A DNA stretch of 64,000 nt from positions 32,081 to 96,080 of the forward strand of contig CAIJPS010000074.1 in the NCBI GenBank assembly GCA_903822595.1, read 5' to 3'. Shown piece by piece: positions 25,453 through 38,195 of this stretch. Both the position numbers and the translations under genes were made by a program. Origin of the DNA: an uncultured Chlorobiaceae bacterium. GTDB taxonomy: Bacteria > Bacteroidota > Chlorobiia > Chlorobiales > Chlorobiaceae. A model generated the notes under the pieces. That model was not told the DNA's origin, did no database searches, and worked only from the letters and a program-made list of their open reading frames with translations. How positions within the stretch are numbered: the first letter of the stretch is position 1; each line of letters starts with the position of its first letter.

Positions 25453-28070
25453 CAATAGCCACCCCCGTTTCGTGCAAGCTCTTGCAGCTTTTTCAGCTCA
25501 AGGAGGGCATCGAGCGGGGTCAGCCGGTCGAGGTCAAGCGCCTCAACGGCGTTGCGAAGCCGGTTATCGGGCTCTTCAAACAAGCTGATCTGCATACTTT
25601 TTATTTTGGGTGGCCGGTTCGGGGGAATTTCAATGTCGCGCTTCTCCATCCCCGCAAGAATCTCTTTGGCGCGGGAGATGACCTCCGCTGGCATTCCGGC
25701 CATTTTAGCTACCTCGATACCATAGCTGTTATCGGTGGAGCCACGGATAATCTTGCGCAGAAAGATAACACTGTCGGCGGTTTCCACGACGGTTGCGTTG
25801 TAGTTGACCACGCCGGGCAGACGGCTTTCCAGTTCGGCAAGTTCGTGATAATGCGTCGCAAAAAGGGTTCTTGCTCCGATTGAACGGCAGATATATTCGC
25901 TCATCGACCAGGCAATCGACATGCCGTCAAAGGTGCTGGTTCCCCGCCCTATCTCATCGAGCAGCAGCAGGCTTTTTGAGGTAGCGTTGTTGAGAATGTT
26001 TGCCGCTTCGTTCATTTCAACCAGAAAGGTGCTTTCCCCTGAGGCAAGGTTGTCGGACGCGCCGACCCGTGTAAAGATCCGGGCAACAAGCCCGATTTCC
26101 GCACGTTCAGCCGGAACGAAGCTGCCTGCCTGTGCGAGCAGGACAATAAGGCCGGTCTGGCGCAGAAAAGAGCTTTTTCCGGCCATGTTGGGGCCGGTTA
26201 TGATGAGCATCTGCTGTTTTTCATCGAAGTGGCAGTCATTAGGCACATAGGGCTCCTCGGCGCTCATCATCCTTTCAAGCACGGGATGACGGCCACCAAC
26301 GATAGAAAGCTTTTCGTGCGTCATGATCTCCGGCTTGCAGTAGCCGTATTCGTAGGCACAGAGAGCAAAGGAGCAGAGGGAGTCGATTTCGGCAATAAGT
26401 GCGCCATTTTCCTGTATCGCAGAGGCGTTTTCAGCAATAAGCAGGCAAAGGTCGTGAAAGAGCTGCGCTTCGAGCAGAAAGCTTTTCTCTTCGGAATTGA
26501 GAATCTTCTCTTCGTACTCTTTCAGGGCAGGAATGGTATAGCGCTCGGCATTAACGAGGGTCTGTTTTTTTTCATAGTAGGCTGGTACCTTGTCGATGTT
26601 GGCTCGGCTGATTTCGATATAGTAGCCGAACACCTTGTTGAAACTGACCTTGAGCGAAGAGATGGTGGTGGCTGCCCGCTCCTCCTGCTGAATCTGCAAA
26701 AGGCGGTCTTTGGCGGTCGAGGCAATGGAGCGAAGCTCATCAAGCTCTGCATGATAGCCGGTTCGGATGTAGCCGCCATCACGCATGGAGGCGCCTGATT
26801 CAGGATCAATAGCCTGTTCGATAGATGCTGCAAGCTCCGGCAGCGGTTTGAGATTGGCTGCGAGGAAGCTGAGCCTGGCTGAGCCTGCATCACGAAGTAA
26901 TTCCTGCAGGAGCGGAATGGCCGAGAGCGAGAGACCAAGCTGACGAACCTCCCTCGGAATGGTGCGAAACGTTGCAATACGGGCAAGACAGCGCTCCAGA
27001 TCATTGATGGCAGACAACTGTTCGGATAGTCCCTCACGCATTTCACGGCATTCGGCCAGCTCTCCAACAGCGTCAAGTCGCATCCGGATCTCCTCGACCC
27101 GCTTCAGCGGCCTCTGCAGCCAGCGGCGAAGAAGCCTTGCGCCCATGGGGTTGCGGGTACGATCGATCACCTGGAGAAGGCTTCCATTCAGTGTACCGTC
27201 CTGCATGGAAGAGATAATTTCAAGATTTCTTTTTGTCTGCAGGTCGAGGGTCATGTATTCGGCGCTGTGCAGCTCTCCTATCCGGGTAATGTAGTGGAGA
27301 CGGTTCTGGCGAGTCTCTTCGATATACTGAAGAACAACACCAGCAGCCACCTTGCCTGCCCGATTGCCCTCAATGCCAAACCCTTTCAAAGAGTGGGTTT
27401 TAAACTGCCGCGAAAGAACCTCCTGCGCCTGATCTTCACTGAACATCCATGAATCAAGTTCTGTCACAAGCGTCTCTGTGGAGAGTGCCTTTTTAAGAAG
27501 TTGCGATCGCTCTTTCTCTGCGGAGGAGATTAGCACTTCCGATGGATGCAGTGAAAGAATAAAGTCCTTGAGCTCTTCGGGATGCAGAGAGGCAATCCTG
27601 AATTCGGCCGTGGTCACATCAATAAAGGCAACACCTGCCAGAAGCGTTCTCCCCTCTTTGAGAATGGCTACGGCGCACAAGTAGTTATTGTGCCTGTCGT
27701 CGAGCACCTTGTCGCTGTAGGTAATACCGGGAGTAATGATATCGGTGATTTCACGGCGAACAATCCCTTTTGCATCCGCCGGATCTTCAACCTGGTCGCA
27801 AACCGCCACCTTGAACCCTTTTTTGACCAGTTTGGCAATGTACCCCTCACTTGCATGATGGGGAAAGCCGGCCATGGGTATATCGACCGTGCGTTTGGTC
27901 AGCACGATATTCAGGGCTGCAGAGACCGTGCATGCATCGTCAAAAAAGGTTTCGTAAAAATCCCCGACCCTGAAGAGCAATAAAAAATCGGGGTACCTCT
28001 CCTTGACCTCAAGATACTGCCGCATCATGGGAGAGTGCTCTTTCTGTATGGTACCCTCGGCTTTACTCAT
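25452..28070 (-). CDS. mutS: DNA mismatch repair protein MutS
   Basis: This is a full-length 872-residue MutS. The mismatch-reading motif is in GDFYETFF (F-x-E near residues 38-40), Walker A is [12 protein letters not shown] near 625, and a [20 protein letters not shown]alker B/signature follows. It recognises base mismatches and recruits MutL. It is transcribed alone or with the radical SAM gene that it overlaps. Confidence 0.97.
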   Translation of the reverse strand: MSKAEGTIQKEHSPMMRQYLEVKERYPDFLLLFRVGDFYETFFDDACTVSAALNIVLTKRTVDIPMAGFPHHASEGYIAKLVKKGFKVAVCDQVEDPADAKGIVRREITDIITPGITYSDKVLDDRHNNYLCAVAILKEGRTLLAGVAFIDVTTAEFRIASLHPEELKDFILSLHPSEVLISSAEKERSQLLKKALSTETLVTELDSWMFSEDQAQEVLSRQFKTHSLKGFGIEGNRAGKVAAGVVLQYIEETRQNRLHYITRIGELHSAEYMTLDLQTKRNLEIISSMQDGTLNGSLLQVIDRTRNPMGARLLRRWLQRPLKRVEEIRMRLDAVGELAECREMREGLSEQLSAINDLERCLARIATFRTIPREVRQLGLSLSAIPLLQELLRDAGSARLSFLAANLKPLPELAASIEQAIDPESGASMRDGGYIRTGYHAELDELRSIASTAKDRLLQIQQEERAATTISSLKVSFNKVFGYYIEISRANIDKVPAYYEKKQTLVNAERYTIPALKEYEEKILNSEEKSFLLEAQLFHDLCLLIAENASAIQENGALIAEIDSLCSFALCAYEYGYCKPEIMTHEKLSIVGGRHPVLERMMSAEEPYVPNDCHFDEKQQMLIITGPNMAGKSSFLRQTGLIVLLAQAGSFVPAERAEIGLVARIFTRVGASDNLASGESTFLVEMNEAANILNNATSKSLLLLDEIGRGTSTFDGMSIAWSMSEYICRSIGARTLFATHYHELAELESRLPGVVNYNATVVETADSVIFLRKIIRGSTDNSYGIEVAKMAGMPAEVISRAKEILAGMEKRDIEIPPNRPPKIKSMQISLFEEPDNRLRNAVEALDLDRLTPLDALLELKKLQELARNGGGY

Positions 28071-28209
28071 TGTGTGATATTGCGATTATAAAAACCGTTA
28101 GAGCTCGGAAACCCGGCCCGTTTTGTCAAAAAGAAGCTAATGCAGTCAAACTTAATAAACAAGAGTCGGAATCGCGCTCTGCGGCTTGACATGAAGTTCA
28201 GGAAAAGGT

Positions 28210-28689
28210 ATGTTCAGGGAAAATCTTGCGAATACTTCGACTTTTGAACCTATGTTTTTTCACGCGCTACTGCGGTTTTTGCACATCATCTTTTTTGCAT
28301 CCTGGTTTGGCACCATTCTGGCGTCACTCTTCCTTCTGAAAGCCCTTGAGAGCAAACTGACATCCCCTGACGACCACAATACAGAATACTCGGCATTCCT
28401 GCAACGGTTTCTCAAGCTGGAGACAAAGGTTGCTGACGTTGCTGTAATAGGAGTAATTATCTCGGGCATCATGCTTGCCGCCCTTTTCCATGGATGGACG
28501 ATCCAGGTCTTTGTAAAATCCGCTCTTATCGTTCTTCAGATTGTGCTGACCATAAGCTATATCATGCGTTCAGTCCGTTCTATTTCCTATCCTTGCTCGA
28601 AGTCGGAATATGGAAACTGGTACCGTCTCTTTGGTATCTCTCTCATCATGTTTTTTCTGGTACTTGTTGTCACCTTTTTTCTTCTCTGA
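28210..28689 (+). CDS. Integral membrane protein, four helices (CopD/DUF2269-like)
   Basis: The 159-residue protein has four clear hydrophobic helices with conserved-looking histidine and tryptophan in the first (LRFLHIIFFASWFGT), which resembles CopD/DUF2269-type membrane proteins. The purine-rich sequence AGGAAAAGG lies directly before the ATG. A shorter start at 28252 is also possible. The function is unknown. Confidence 0.6.
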   Translation: MFRENLANTSTFEPMFFHALLRFLHIIFFASWFGTILASLFLLKALESKLTSPDDHNTEYSAFLQRFLKLETKVADVAVIGVIISGIMLAALFHGWTIQVFVKSALIVLQIVLTISYIMRSVRSISYPCSKSEYGNWYRLFGISLIMFFLVLVVTFFLL

Positions 28690-28723
28690 AGAAAGATGGT
28701 AGGACACAGATTCATTCAGTAAT

Positions 28724-28751
28724 TTGAATTTCAGGGAATTAATATTATATT
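28724..28751 (+). promoter_or_regulatory. Promoter of the rplU-rpmA operon
   Basis: TTGAAT at 28724-28729 and TATATT at 28746-28751 are separated by 16 bases and would give a short leader before the rplU ATG at 28782. The -10 region reads TATATTTG, which also fits the TAnnTTTG form used in Bacteroidetes. Confidence 0.45.
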
Positions 28752-28781
28752 TGAGACCTTTATCACTAAAATATTTGTGTA

Positions 28782-29072
28782 ATGCAGGCGCTGATCAAGA
28801 TTTCCGACAAACAATATCTGGTAAGACAGGGAGATACGCTTTTCGTCCCCAGGCAGAAAACCGCAATTGGCGAAACCATGGAAATCAAAACCATGGCCCA
28901 AATTGACGGAGCAAATACCGTTCTGAATCCTGATGGAAGCATTCAGGCAAGAGTTCTTGATCATGTCAAGGATACGAAGGTTATCGTTTTCAAGAAAAAA
29001 CGCAGGAAACGCTATCAGTCAAGAAACGGACATCGTCAGCAGATGACCCAGATCGAAGTTATTTCGCTTTAA
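28782..29072 (+). CDS. rplU: 50S ribosomal protein L21
   Basis: The 96-residue product (MQALIKISDKQYLVRQGDTL, with FKKKRRKRYQSRNGHRQ near the end) is a typical bacterial L21, which binds 23S rRNA. It is the first gene of the rplU-rpmA operon, 34 bases before rpmA. Confidence 0.97.
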   Translation: MQALIKISDKQYLVRQGDTLFVPRQKTAIGETMEIKTMAQIDGANTVLNPDGSIQARVLDHVKDTKVIVFKKKRRKRYQSRNGHRQQMTQIEVISL

Positions 29073-29106
29073 AAGATTCAAGGATTTTTAACGTTAATTT
29101 TTTGTT

Positions 29107-30422
<1,316 letters not shown>

Positions 30423-30440
30423 AAAACTCAGTCACGAACG

Positions 30441-30471
30441 AAAAAAAGCGGATGGTTCATCCGCTTTTTTT
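30441..30471. terminator. Bidirectional terminator between mdh and aguA
   Basis: AAAAAAAGCGGATG at 30441-30454 and its exact complement at 30458-30471 form a 14-base-pair hairpin with a three-base loop. A and T tracts provide U-runs on both strands, so it serves both convergent genes. Confidence 0.92.
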
Positions 30472-30496
30472 CATTAACTCCTGCCAATAATATTTT

Positions 30497-31546
30497 TTAG
30501 CCGGGAAACGCAGGCTCTTCATGCGTAATGCAGTGAATTGCACCAAGGCCCCAGACGAGATCGGTACAATCAATGCCAACAACCTTCCTACCGGGGAAAA
30601 ACTTCTGCAAGATATCTATGGCTTGCTGATCTTGCGCGCAGTTGTAGGTCGGAACAAGCACCACCGTATTGGCGATGTAGAAATTTGCATAGCTTGCCGG
30701 CAGACGAAACCCGTCGTAAGAAAGGGGGGCGGGCATGGGAAGCTTAACGACGTCGAGTGGGTTTCCGCTGAGGTCGGTATACGTTTTGAGCCTGTTGTAG
30801 TTCTCCTGCAATGCTTCATAATTCACATCAGTCGGGTCATCCTCGACAACAATCACCACAGTGGTTTCATTGACAAAACGGGCCATATCGTCAACATGCC
30901 CGTCGGTATCGTCGCCGACAATACCATCGCCGAGCCAGAGGACTTTTTCTATACCGAGATATCGGCAAAGCTCCTGTTCAATCTGCTCACGGCTCAGTGC
31001 GGGATTTCGGTTTGGATTGAGCAGGCATGCTTCACTCGTCAGCACCAGCCCTTTTCCGTTGACGTCAATTGATCCTCCTTCAAGCACCATCGTGAGTGAA
31101 ACAAGGGGCAACTGCTGCAGAGCAGCAATCCGTTCCGGCACGGCATTATCTTCATGGCAGGAGCTGTATTTTCCGCCCCAGGCATTGTACTCCCAGTTAA
31201 GAATAATTTTTTCACTTCGCCCCTCTTCCTGACGGAACACGTAGTTCGGCCCGTGATCGCGGCACCATGCGTCATTGGTTGGAATCCGGTAAAAAAAAAG
31301 ATGATCCATCTGCAGTTGCGGATGGTGAGTGTTGCGAAAGAGGGCAAGCACTTCTCGCTCCATCGATTCATCAAGAACATTAATATGCACCTCCTCGGAA
31401 GAGCTCAGCCAGGATGCGATTTCAACAAAAACGGCAGGAATCGGTTCAAACTTGCCTGGCCACGTCTCAAGCCTGTGTGGCCACGAAAGCCAGGTTGCCT
31501 TATGAAAAGCCCACTCGGGGGGCATAAAATAACTCGGCTCAGTCAT
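30497..31546 (-). CDS. aguA: Agmatine deiminase
   Basis: The 349-residue enzyme of the peptidyl-arginine-deiminase family turns agmatine into N-carbamoylputrescine. It has NDAWCRDHGPNY, the acidic/histidine segment GDDTDGHVDDMARF and the catalytic cysteine in GAIHCITHEEP. With aguB on the same strand it supplies putrescine. The frame opens at 31591; I use the ATG at 31546 (MTEPSYFMPPEW), the family start. The Ste24-like protease gene ends just inside the upstream frame. Confidence 0.9.
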   Translation of the reverse strand: MTEPSYFMPPEWAFHKATWLSWPHRLETWPGKFEPIPAVFVEIASWLSSSEEVHINVLDESMEREVLALFRNTHHPQLQMDHLFFYRIPTNDAWCRDHGPNYVFRQEEGRSEKIILNWEYNAWGGKYSSCHEDNAVPERIAALQQLPLVSLTMVLEGGSIDVNGKGLVLTSEACLLNPNRNPALSREQIEQELCRYLGIEKVLWLGDGIVGDDTDGHVDDMARFVNETTVVIVVEDDPTDVNYEALQENYNRLKTYTDLSGNPLDVVKLPMPAPLSYDGFRLPASYANFYIANTVVLVPTYNCAQDQQAIDILQKFFPGRKVVGIDCTDLVWGLGAIHCITHEEPAFPG

Positions 31547-31562
31547 AAAAAATATGGTCAAT

Positions 31563-32819
31563 TCAGGGTTTAACCTCACAACCGGCAGCATGCTCTCTGA
31601 TGCGCAGGATACGCTGCAGCACCGGCGGATGGGAGTAGTTGAGAAATACGTAGAAGGGATGTGGCGTCAGATTCGAGAGATTGTTGCGTGAGAGCTTCTT
31701 GAGTGCATCGGCAAGAGTGGCTCCCTGCTCAAAGGTTGATACTGCATAAGAGTCAGCTTCGTACTCATGTTTTCGTGACAGAGCCTGAAGGAAAACAGAG
31801 AGTATCCACTCCACAGGGGTATAAAGAAGAGAAAAAAAGATCAGACTGCCATAAACGGAGAGATTATGCATGAAAAATGCATCAAAAAGAGATCGGTTCT
31901 TCATGAAAAGAGAGAGGAGATATAAAAGTGCACCAAGGTTACACAAGCTCAGTACCATATTGATAATGATGTGTTTTTTCTTGAAGTGGCCGATTTCATG
32001 AGCAAGTACCGCAACCAGTTCGTGAACCGGATGAGCCTCGATCAGGGTGTCGAAAAGAGCAATTCTTTTGCGTTTTCCAAAACCCGTGAAAAAGGCATTT
32101 GCCTTTGCTGAACGTTTTGATCCATCAAGAACATAAATGCCGGATAGAGGAAACTCTACCTTTCCGGCATAGTGCATGATCGCACTCTTCAATTCACCAT
32201 CTTCAAGTGGAACAAACTTGTTGAAGAGCGGCATAATCCAGGTTGGGGCTATATACTGGAGCAAAAGAGAGACCATCGTAATTCCACCCCATGCCCAAAG
32301 CCATGCCATCGAACCGGTCACCTCAAAAAACCAGAGCAGGGCTGCAAGCAAAGGGGTGCCAAGAAGAAGGAAAAGAGCAAGGGTTTTAAGGATATCAACC
32401 ATAAACACCGCTGGCGTGATTTTGTTAAACCCGAATTTCGCTTCAATAACAAAGGTTTTGTAGAGACTGAAAGGAAGATCGATCAGCGACTGGAGCAGCA
32501 GCAATACTCCAATATAGAGTACACCACACACAATCGGATTCAAGCCGTAGCCCCTCAGGAACTGATCGAGCAAGTTAAATCCCCCAGAAAACCAGAACAG
32601 GAGAAGAAAAGAGAGATCAACAGCCGCGCCGAATAAGGAAAAACGGGTTGATGTGTGCAGATAGTCCCGTGATTTCCGGTAAGCCTCCTCGTCAAAAAGT
32701 CCGGCAAACTCATCAGGGACTCCTGCCTCCGCCGCTTTAAGATTCAGCAGTTCCGAAACAAGTTTAACAAGAAAGGTAATGAGCAACGTACATAAAACGA
32801 CCGCACCGAACAGGTTCAT
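31563..32819 (-). CDS. M48 family zinc metalloprotease (Ste24/CAAX protease 1-like)
   Basis: The 418-residue membrane protein has several hydrophobic helices and the zinc motif LAHEIGHFKKKH, with the third ligand in the downstream EYEADSYA motif. It belongs to the Ste24 branch, which degrades or trims membrane proteins. A TTG gives a longer frame from 32852, but the ATG at 32819 is preferred. It is placed between aguA and aguB on the same strand without an evident functional link. Confidence 0.88.
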   Translation of the reverse strand: MNLFGAVVLCTLLITFLVKLVSELLNLKAAEAGVPDEFAGLFDEEAYRKSRDYLHTSTRFSLFGAAVDLSFLLLFWFSGGFNLLDQFLRGYGLNPIVCGVLYIGVLLLLQSLIDLPFSLYKTFVIEAKFGFNKITPAVFMVDILKTLALFLLLGTPLLAALLWFFEVTGSMAWLWAWGGITMVSLLLQYIAPTWIMPLFNKFVPLEDGELKSAIMHYAGKVEFPLSGIYVLDGSKRSAKANAFFTGFGKRKRIALFDTLIEAHPVHELVAVLAHEIGHFKKKHIIINMVLSLCNLGALLYLLSLFMKNRSLFDAFFMHNLSVYGSLIFFSLLYTPVEWILSVFLQALSRKHEYEADSYAVSTFEQGATLADALKKLSRNNLSNLTPHPFYVFLNYSHPPVLQRILRIREHAAGCEVKP

Positions 32820-32861
32820 AAATAAAAGATGTATTTGAAAAAAAGAGGCCAAACAAGACGG

Positions 32862-33737
32862 CTACTCGTCAAGATAGCGTTTCTGCATCTCTGTGTAGGT
32901 TTCAATCCGGCGATCACGCAAAAAGGGCCAGTGCGAGCGGTAAAAAGAGATGCGACTCCGGTCACATTCGGCAAAAAGAATGCCTTCATTTTGATGTGCT
33001 ACCTCCTCAATGATCTGGCCGAATGGATCGCAGACAAAACTGTTTCCCCAGAACTCCAGCTCACCCTCAGTTCCTACCCTGTTGACTGCTGCCACAAAAA
33101 CCCCATTGGCAATGGCGTGGCTCTTTTGGATGGTTACCCATGCCTCCCGCTGCGCCCGACGCACTTCGGCGGAACGCTCGCTGGTCGCCCATCCGATTGC
33201 TGTTGGATAGAAGAGAATTTCAGCCCCCTTGAGCGCTGTCAGTCTTGCCGCTTCAGGGTACCACTGATCCCAGCAGATCAGCACACCAATCGTGGCATAA
33301 CGGGTTTTAAAGACCTTGTAACCAAGATCGCCCGGTGTAAAATAAAACTTTTCGTAAAAGCCGGGATCATCAGGAATGTGCATTTTGCGGTACATCCCCA
33401 GATAACTCCCGTCCGCATCAATGACAACCGCGGTGTTGTGATAGAGTCCCCTCGCTCTTGTTTCAAATAATGAAGCAACAAGAACAACCTCAAGCTCACG
33501 GGCAAGCTCCTGCATCACCAATGTTGAGGGTCCGGGCACGGGTTCCGCATGGTTAAACGATTCATAATCCTCCGTCTGGCAGAAATAGCGAGTCATAAAG
33601 AGTTCCTGCAGACAGATAATCCGGGCGCCCCGGGCTGCTGCCTCCCGTATTTCAGTGCAAGCTTTGGCCATATTTTCAGCAGGGTCGCTTGTGCAGGTGG
33701 TTTGAATCAGCGCTATCGGAACTATTTCAGAATGCAT
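32862..33737 (-). CDS. aguB: N-carbamoylputrescine amidohydrolase
   Basis: This nitrilase-superfamily enzyme completes the agmatine route by releasing putrescine, CO2 and ammonia. The triad is visible: Glu in CLQELFMTRYF, Lys in YRKMHIPDDPG and Cys in LICWDQWYPEAAR. At 291 residues from the ATG at 33737 (a longer frame runs to 33788), it has normal length. It starts 16 bases after menA ends. Confidence 0.9.
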   Translation of the reverse strand: MHSEIVPIALIQTTCTSDPAENMAKACTEIREAAARGARIICLQELFMTRYFCQTEDYESFNHAEPVPGPSTLVMQELARELEVVLVASLFETRARGLYHNTAVVIDADGSYLGMYRKMHIPDDPGFYEKFYFTPGDLGYKVFKTRYATIGVLICWDQWYPEAARLTALKGAEILFYPTAIGWATSERSAEVRRAQREAWVTIQKSHAIANGVFVAAVNRVGTEGELEFWGNSFVCDPFGQIIEEVAHQNEGILFAECDRSRISFYRSHWPFLRDRRIETYTEMQKRYLDE

Positions 33738-33753
33738 GACCGGAGGCGTGTGA

Positions 33754-35713
<1,960 letters not shown>

Positions 35714-35729
35714 CTAAAGGGGTACCAGA

Positions 35730-36080
35730 TTACTGAATATTTTCCTGACTGTGAGCTCTTTCAGGGCCCGAACTTTTCAGATAGATGATTCCTTCAGGAT
35801 CAACCATGCCGTAGAGGATTGTAATCAGATGGCCCTGCTCATCCAGCTCATGAATTTCCACATGGATGGCGTCCCTCTTTTTGACTCTGTTGCCCTCATT
35901 ATCCCTGAAATAAAAGAGAGCCCTGATTCCACCATTGGGAGTGCCACCCTCAAACTGGTAAGTACCGTCCTCCAGCTCATCAAGGGCACAACCCGAAGAC
36001 GATGAATCTATAGGACAAGAGGCACATTGGGAGTAAAAACCCGCCTCAGACTCAGCATATTCACAAACAGGAAATTTCAT
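35730..36080 (-). CDS. Conserved cysteine-containing protein of unknown function
   Basis: From the ATG at 36080 the product has 116 residues (MKFPVCEYAESEAGFYSQCA). Four cysteines in the first 35 residues (C..C..C..C, in FYSQCASCPIDSSSSGCALD) could bind a metal or cluster. The rest looks like a small beta-rich domain. I do not recognise the family. It lies 19 bases upstream of the ferredoxin-NADP reductase gene and may belong to its operon. A longer frame opens at 36128. Confidence 0.6.
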   Translation of the reverse strand: MKFPVCEYAESEAGFYSQCASCPIDSSSSGCALDELEDGTYQFEGGTPNGGIRALFYFRDNEGNRVKKRDAIHVEIHELDEQGHLITILYGMVDPEGIIYLKSSGPERAHSQENIQ

Positions 36081-36447
36081 AATCTCAGCATCATTTTTTT
36101 CCAGATATAACGCTTGCCAATATAACATATTTCCAACTTACACTCCCAAAAATCGAGCGTTCTTGACCGAATGTATTTACAAAGCCTTCCAACACTAATG
36201 GTTAATATTGCTTCCGTAAGAGATGCTCTCCCATCAACTCTCTCGCGACATAAGGTGATGAAGATACCCGAACGGCAGAAAAGCGACAGGCGACGGTGTC
36301 GCCACCGGCTTTTTTCCGTTCTATGTTCAGGCTTTTTTGTATGTTGGGAGAGAAGGGTTTCACGTTTTTTTGCTACAGCTATTTTTAAAAAAATTAGCTG
36401 TAGGTCATTATAATAAATAGCTTTATTATTAATAAAGAACTTTATAG
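36081..36447. other. Regulatory intergenic region upstream of the EPS locus
   Basis: This 367-base gap separates the divergent FNR group from the EPS locus. It holds a GC-rich hairpin (GGCGAC at 36289-36294, GTCGCC at 36298-36303) followed by GGCTTTTTT, then a large palindrome and a -10 box described separately. The hairpin looks like an intrinsic terminator on the plus strand although no plus-strand gene precedes it. I see no coding frame. Confidence 0.5.
36373..36414 (+). promoter_or_regulatory. 31-base imperfect palindrome overlapping the promoter of the EPS regulatory genes
   Basis: CTACAGCTA at 36373-36381 and TAGCTGTAG at 36395-36403 are perfect inverted copies, and the 13-base AT spacer is itself almost symmetrical. 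A consensus TATAAT follows at 36409-36414. The palindrome is centred where the -35 element would lie, so a bound dimer would block RNA polymerase. The first gene starts at 36448. Confidence 0.5.
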
Positions 36448-38142
36448 ATGAAAGACCTCTCAGAAATAGCGATCCTCTTTGTTGATGATGAACAAGATAC
36501 TCTCGGTTCATTAAACCGTTTTTTGCGCAAGGAGCCTTACATAAAGTACTTTGCAACAAGTGGAAAACAGGCACTTGAACTGCTTGAAACTCACGACATT
36601 ACGATTCTGTTAACCGACCTTCGTATGCCGGAGATGACTGGTATGGAACTGATCAATCGGGTAAAAATAAGCCACCCGGATATTGTGCGCGTTATTCTCA
36701 GCGGTATTCACGATATCGACCAAATTATTGAGTCCATTAATACTGGTGAAGTCTTCCGCTTTATTCCAAAACCCACTGAACCGCAGGGATTCAAAAAAAT
36801 CATAACGGATGCCATTGATTATTATCACCTGAAAACTGAGCGGGAGATGCTCTTCGATCAACTTGAAAAAAAAAACAAGGAGTTGTCGAAAGTCAATGAT
36901 GCACTTCGGATCATGTCTGCAGAATTACGGCAGAGTGAGACTCAATTCCGAACGATGAACGATGCCGCTTTTGATCCTATTTTTCTGCTCAACGAGCAGG
37001 GGTTTATCGTCTATGTCAATCTGGCTGCTGAAACTATTTTTGGCATAACTGAACGGGCGTTTCACCTGAAAAAATTTACGGACATTATTTTGCCTCAAGC
37101 CAACTCATGCGCCCTTTATAATGCCTGCAAAAATCCTGCAAACAACCGTATATCGCTAAGAGACGGTAATGTGCGACGAATAGAGGGAATTAAAAAAGAC
37201 GGGAGCGCCATTCCTCTTGAAGTTACGACAGGGACAGTCATGCTTGATTCCGTTCACCACACAGTTGTTATTGCAAGGGATATCTCTTCACGGATCGAGG
37301 AAGAGAAAAGCCGGGCACGCTATGAACACCTGCAACAAGAACTTGAGACGCAAATTGAGCAGAAACTGTTACAAAGTACAATACCCAATGCCCTGGAAGG
37401 GGCCTCAATGAGCCAGTTTACGGTATCTTCGGGTCATCTTAACGGTGACTTTGCAGAGTTTATTCCCTATGATAGCAAACATACGGATATTCTTATTGGT
37501 GATGTTATGGGTCACGGCATTCTTTCGGCTCTGGTCGGCGCCGGTTTAAAGTCGCTTTTTCTGAAGACAGTTGCTCAAAAAAAACACCAGCGCAATAAAC
37601 TGCCTGAACTCCAGGATATTGTAACCCACTTGCACGAGCAGTGCATTCTTGAGCTTCTCGACATTGGTATTTATGCAACTCTTTTATTTATACGCCTTGA
37701 TCTGGAAAATGGGGAGTTTTCCATGATTGACTGCGGCCATACTCCTACCATTCATTTTCATGCCGATGAGGGAGTCTCAACACTGCTCAAAGGAGAAAAC
37801 CTGCCTGTGGGCATGATTGAAAAACAGGAATACCATACGATTACCTTTCCGATCAAGCAGGACGATATCCTTGTGATGTACTCCGATGGTATTACGGAAA
37901 GCCTCTTACCGGACAATACGATGTTTGGCACGGAAAGGCTTAGCGATCTGATTGTACGGTACCATGAACTGCAGCCTGATGCCTTGATTGAAAAAATCAG
38001 TGCGCATGTTTTTGAGTTTACAGGCCGGCATACATTTGATGATGATGCAACCTGTATTGTTATCCGTATCGGCTCACCGATAGTAATGGGAAAATTTGCA
38101 CATGATGCATATCGCATAGGAGAAGGGGCTACTATCGGTTAA
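36448..38142 (+). CDS. Response regulator with PAS and PP2C-type (SpoIIE/RsbU) phosphatase domains
   Basis: The 564-residue protein has an N-terminal receiver domain (phospho-acceptor Asp57 in LLTDLRMPEMTG), a PAS domain at about residues 165-290 (FRTMNDAAFDPIFLLNEQG to VVIARDISSR) and a C-terminal SpoIIE-like phosphatase domain with metal-binding aspartates in ILIGDVMGHG, MIDCGHTP, MYSDGITES and DDDATCIV. Such proteins dephosphorylate STAS antagonists in partner-switching systems. Two STAS proteins and a kinase are encoded within 7 kb downstream, so they are the expected substrates. The cognate histidine kinase is not in the window. Confidence 0.9.
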   Translation: MKDLSEIAILFVDDEQDTLGSLNRFLRKEPYIKYFATSGKQALELLETHDITILLTDLRMPEMTGMELINRVKISHPDIVRVILSGIHDIDQIIESINTGEVFRFIPKPTEPQGFKKIITDAIDYYHLKTEREMLFDQLEKKNKELSKVNDALRIMSAELRQSETQFRTMNDAAFDPIFLLNEQGFIVYVNLAAETIFGITERAFHLKKFTDIILPQANSCALYNACKNPANNRISLRDGNVRRIEGIKKDGSAIPLEVTTGTVMLDSVHHTVVIARDISSRIEEEKSRARYEHLQQELETQIEQKLLQSTIPNALEGASMSQFTVSSGHLNGDFAEFIPYDSKHTDILIGDVMGHGILSALVGAGLKSLFLKTVAQKKHQRNKLPELQDIVTHLHEQCILELLDIGIYATLLFIRLDLENGEFSMIDCGHTPTIHFHADEGVSTLLKGENLPVGMIEKQEYHTITFPIKQDDILVMYSDGITESLLPDNTMFGTERLSDLIVRYHELQPDALIEKISAHVFEFTGRHTFDDDATCIVIRIGSPIVMGKFAHDAYRIGEGATIG

Positions 38143-38195
38143 AATAGGTGCTCTATCATAAAAAAGCAGTCTCATTCAGCTAATTTGTCTGGATA

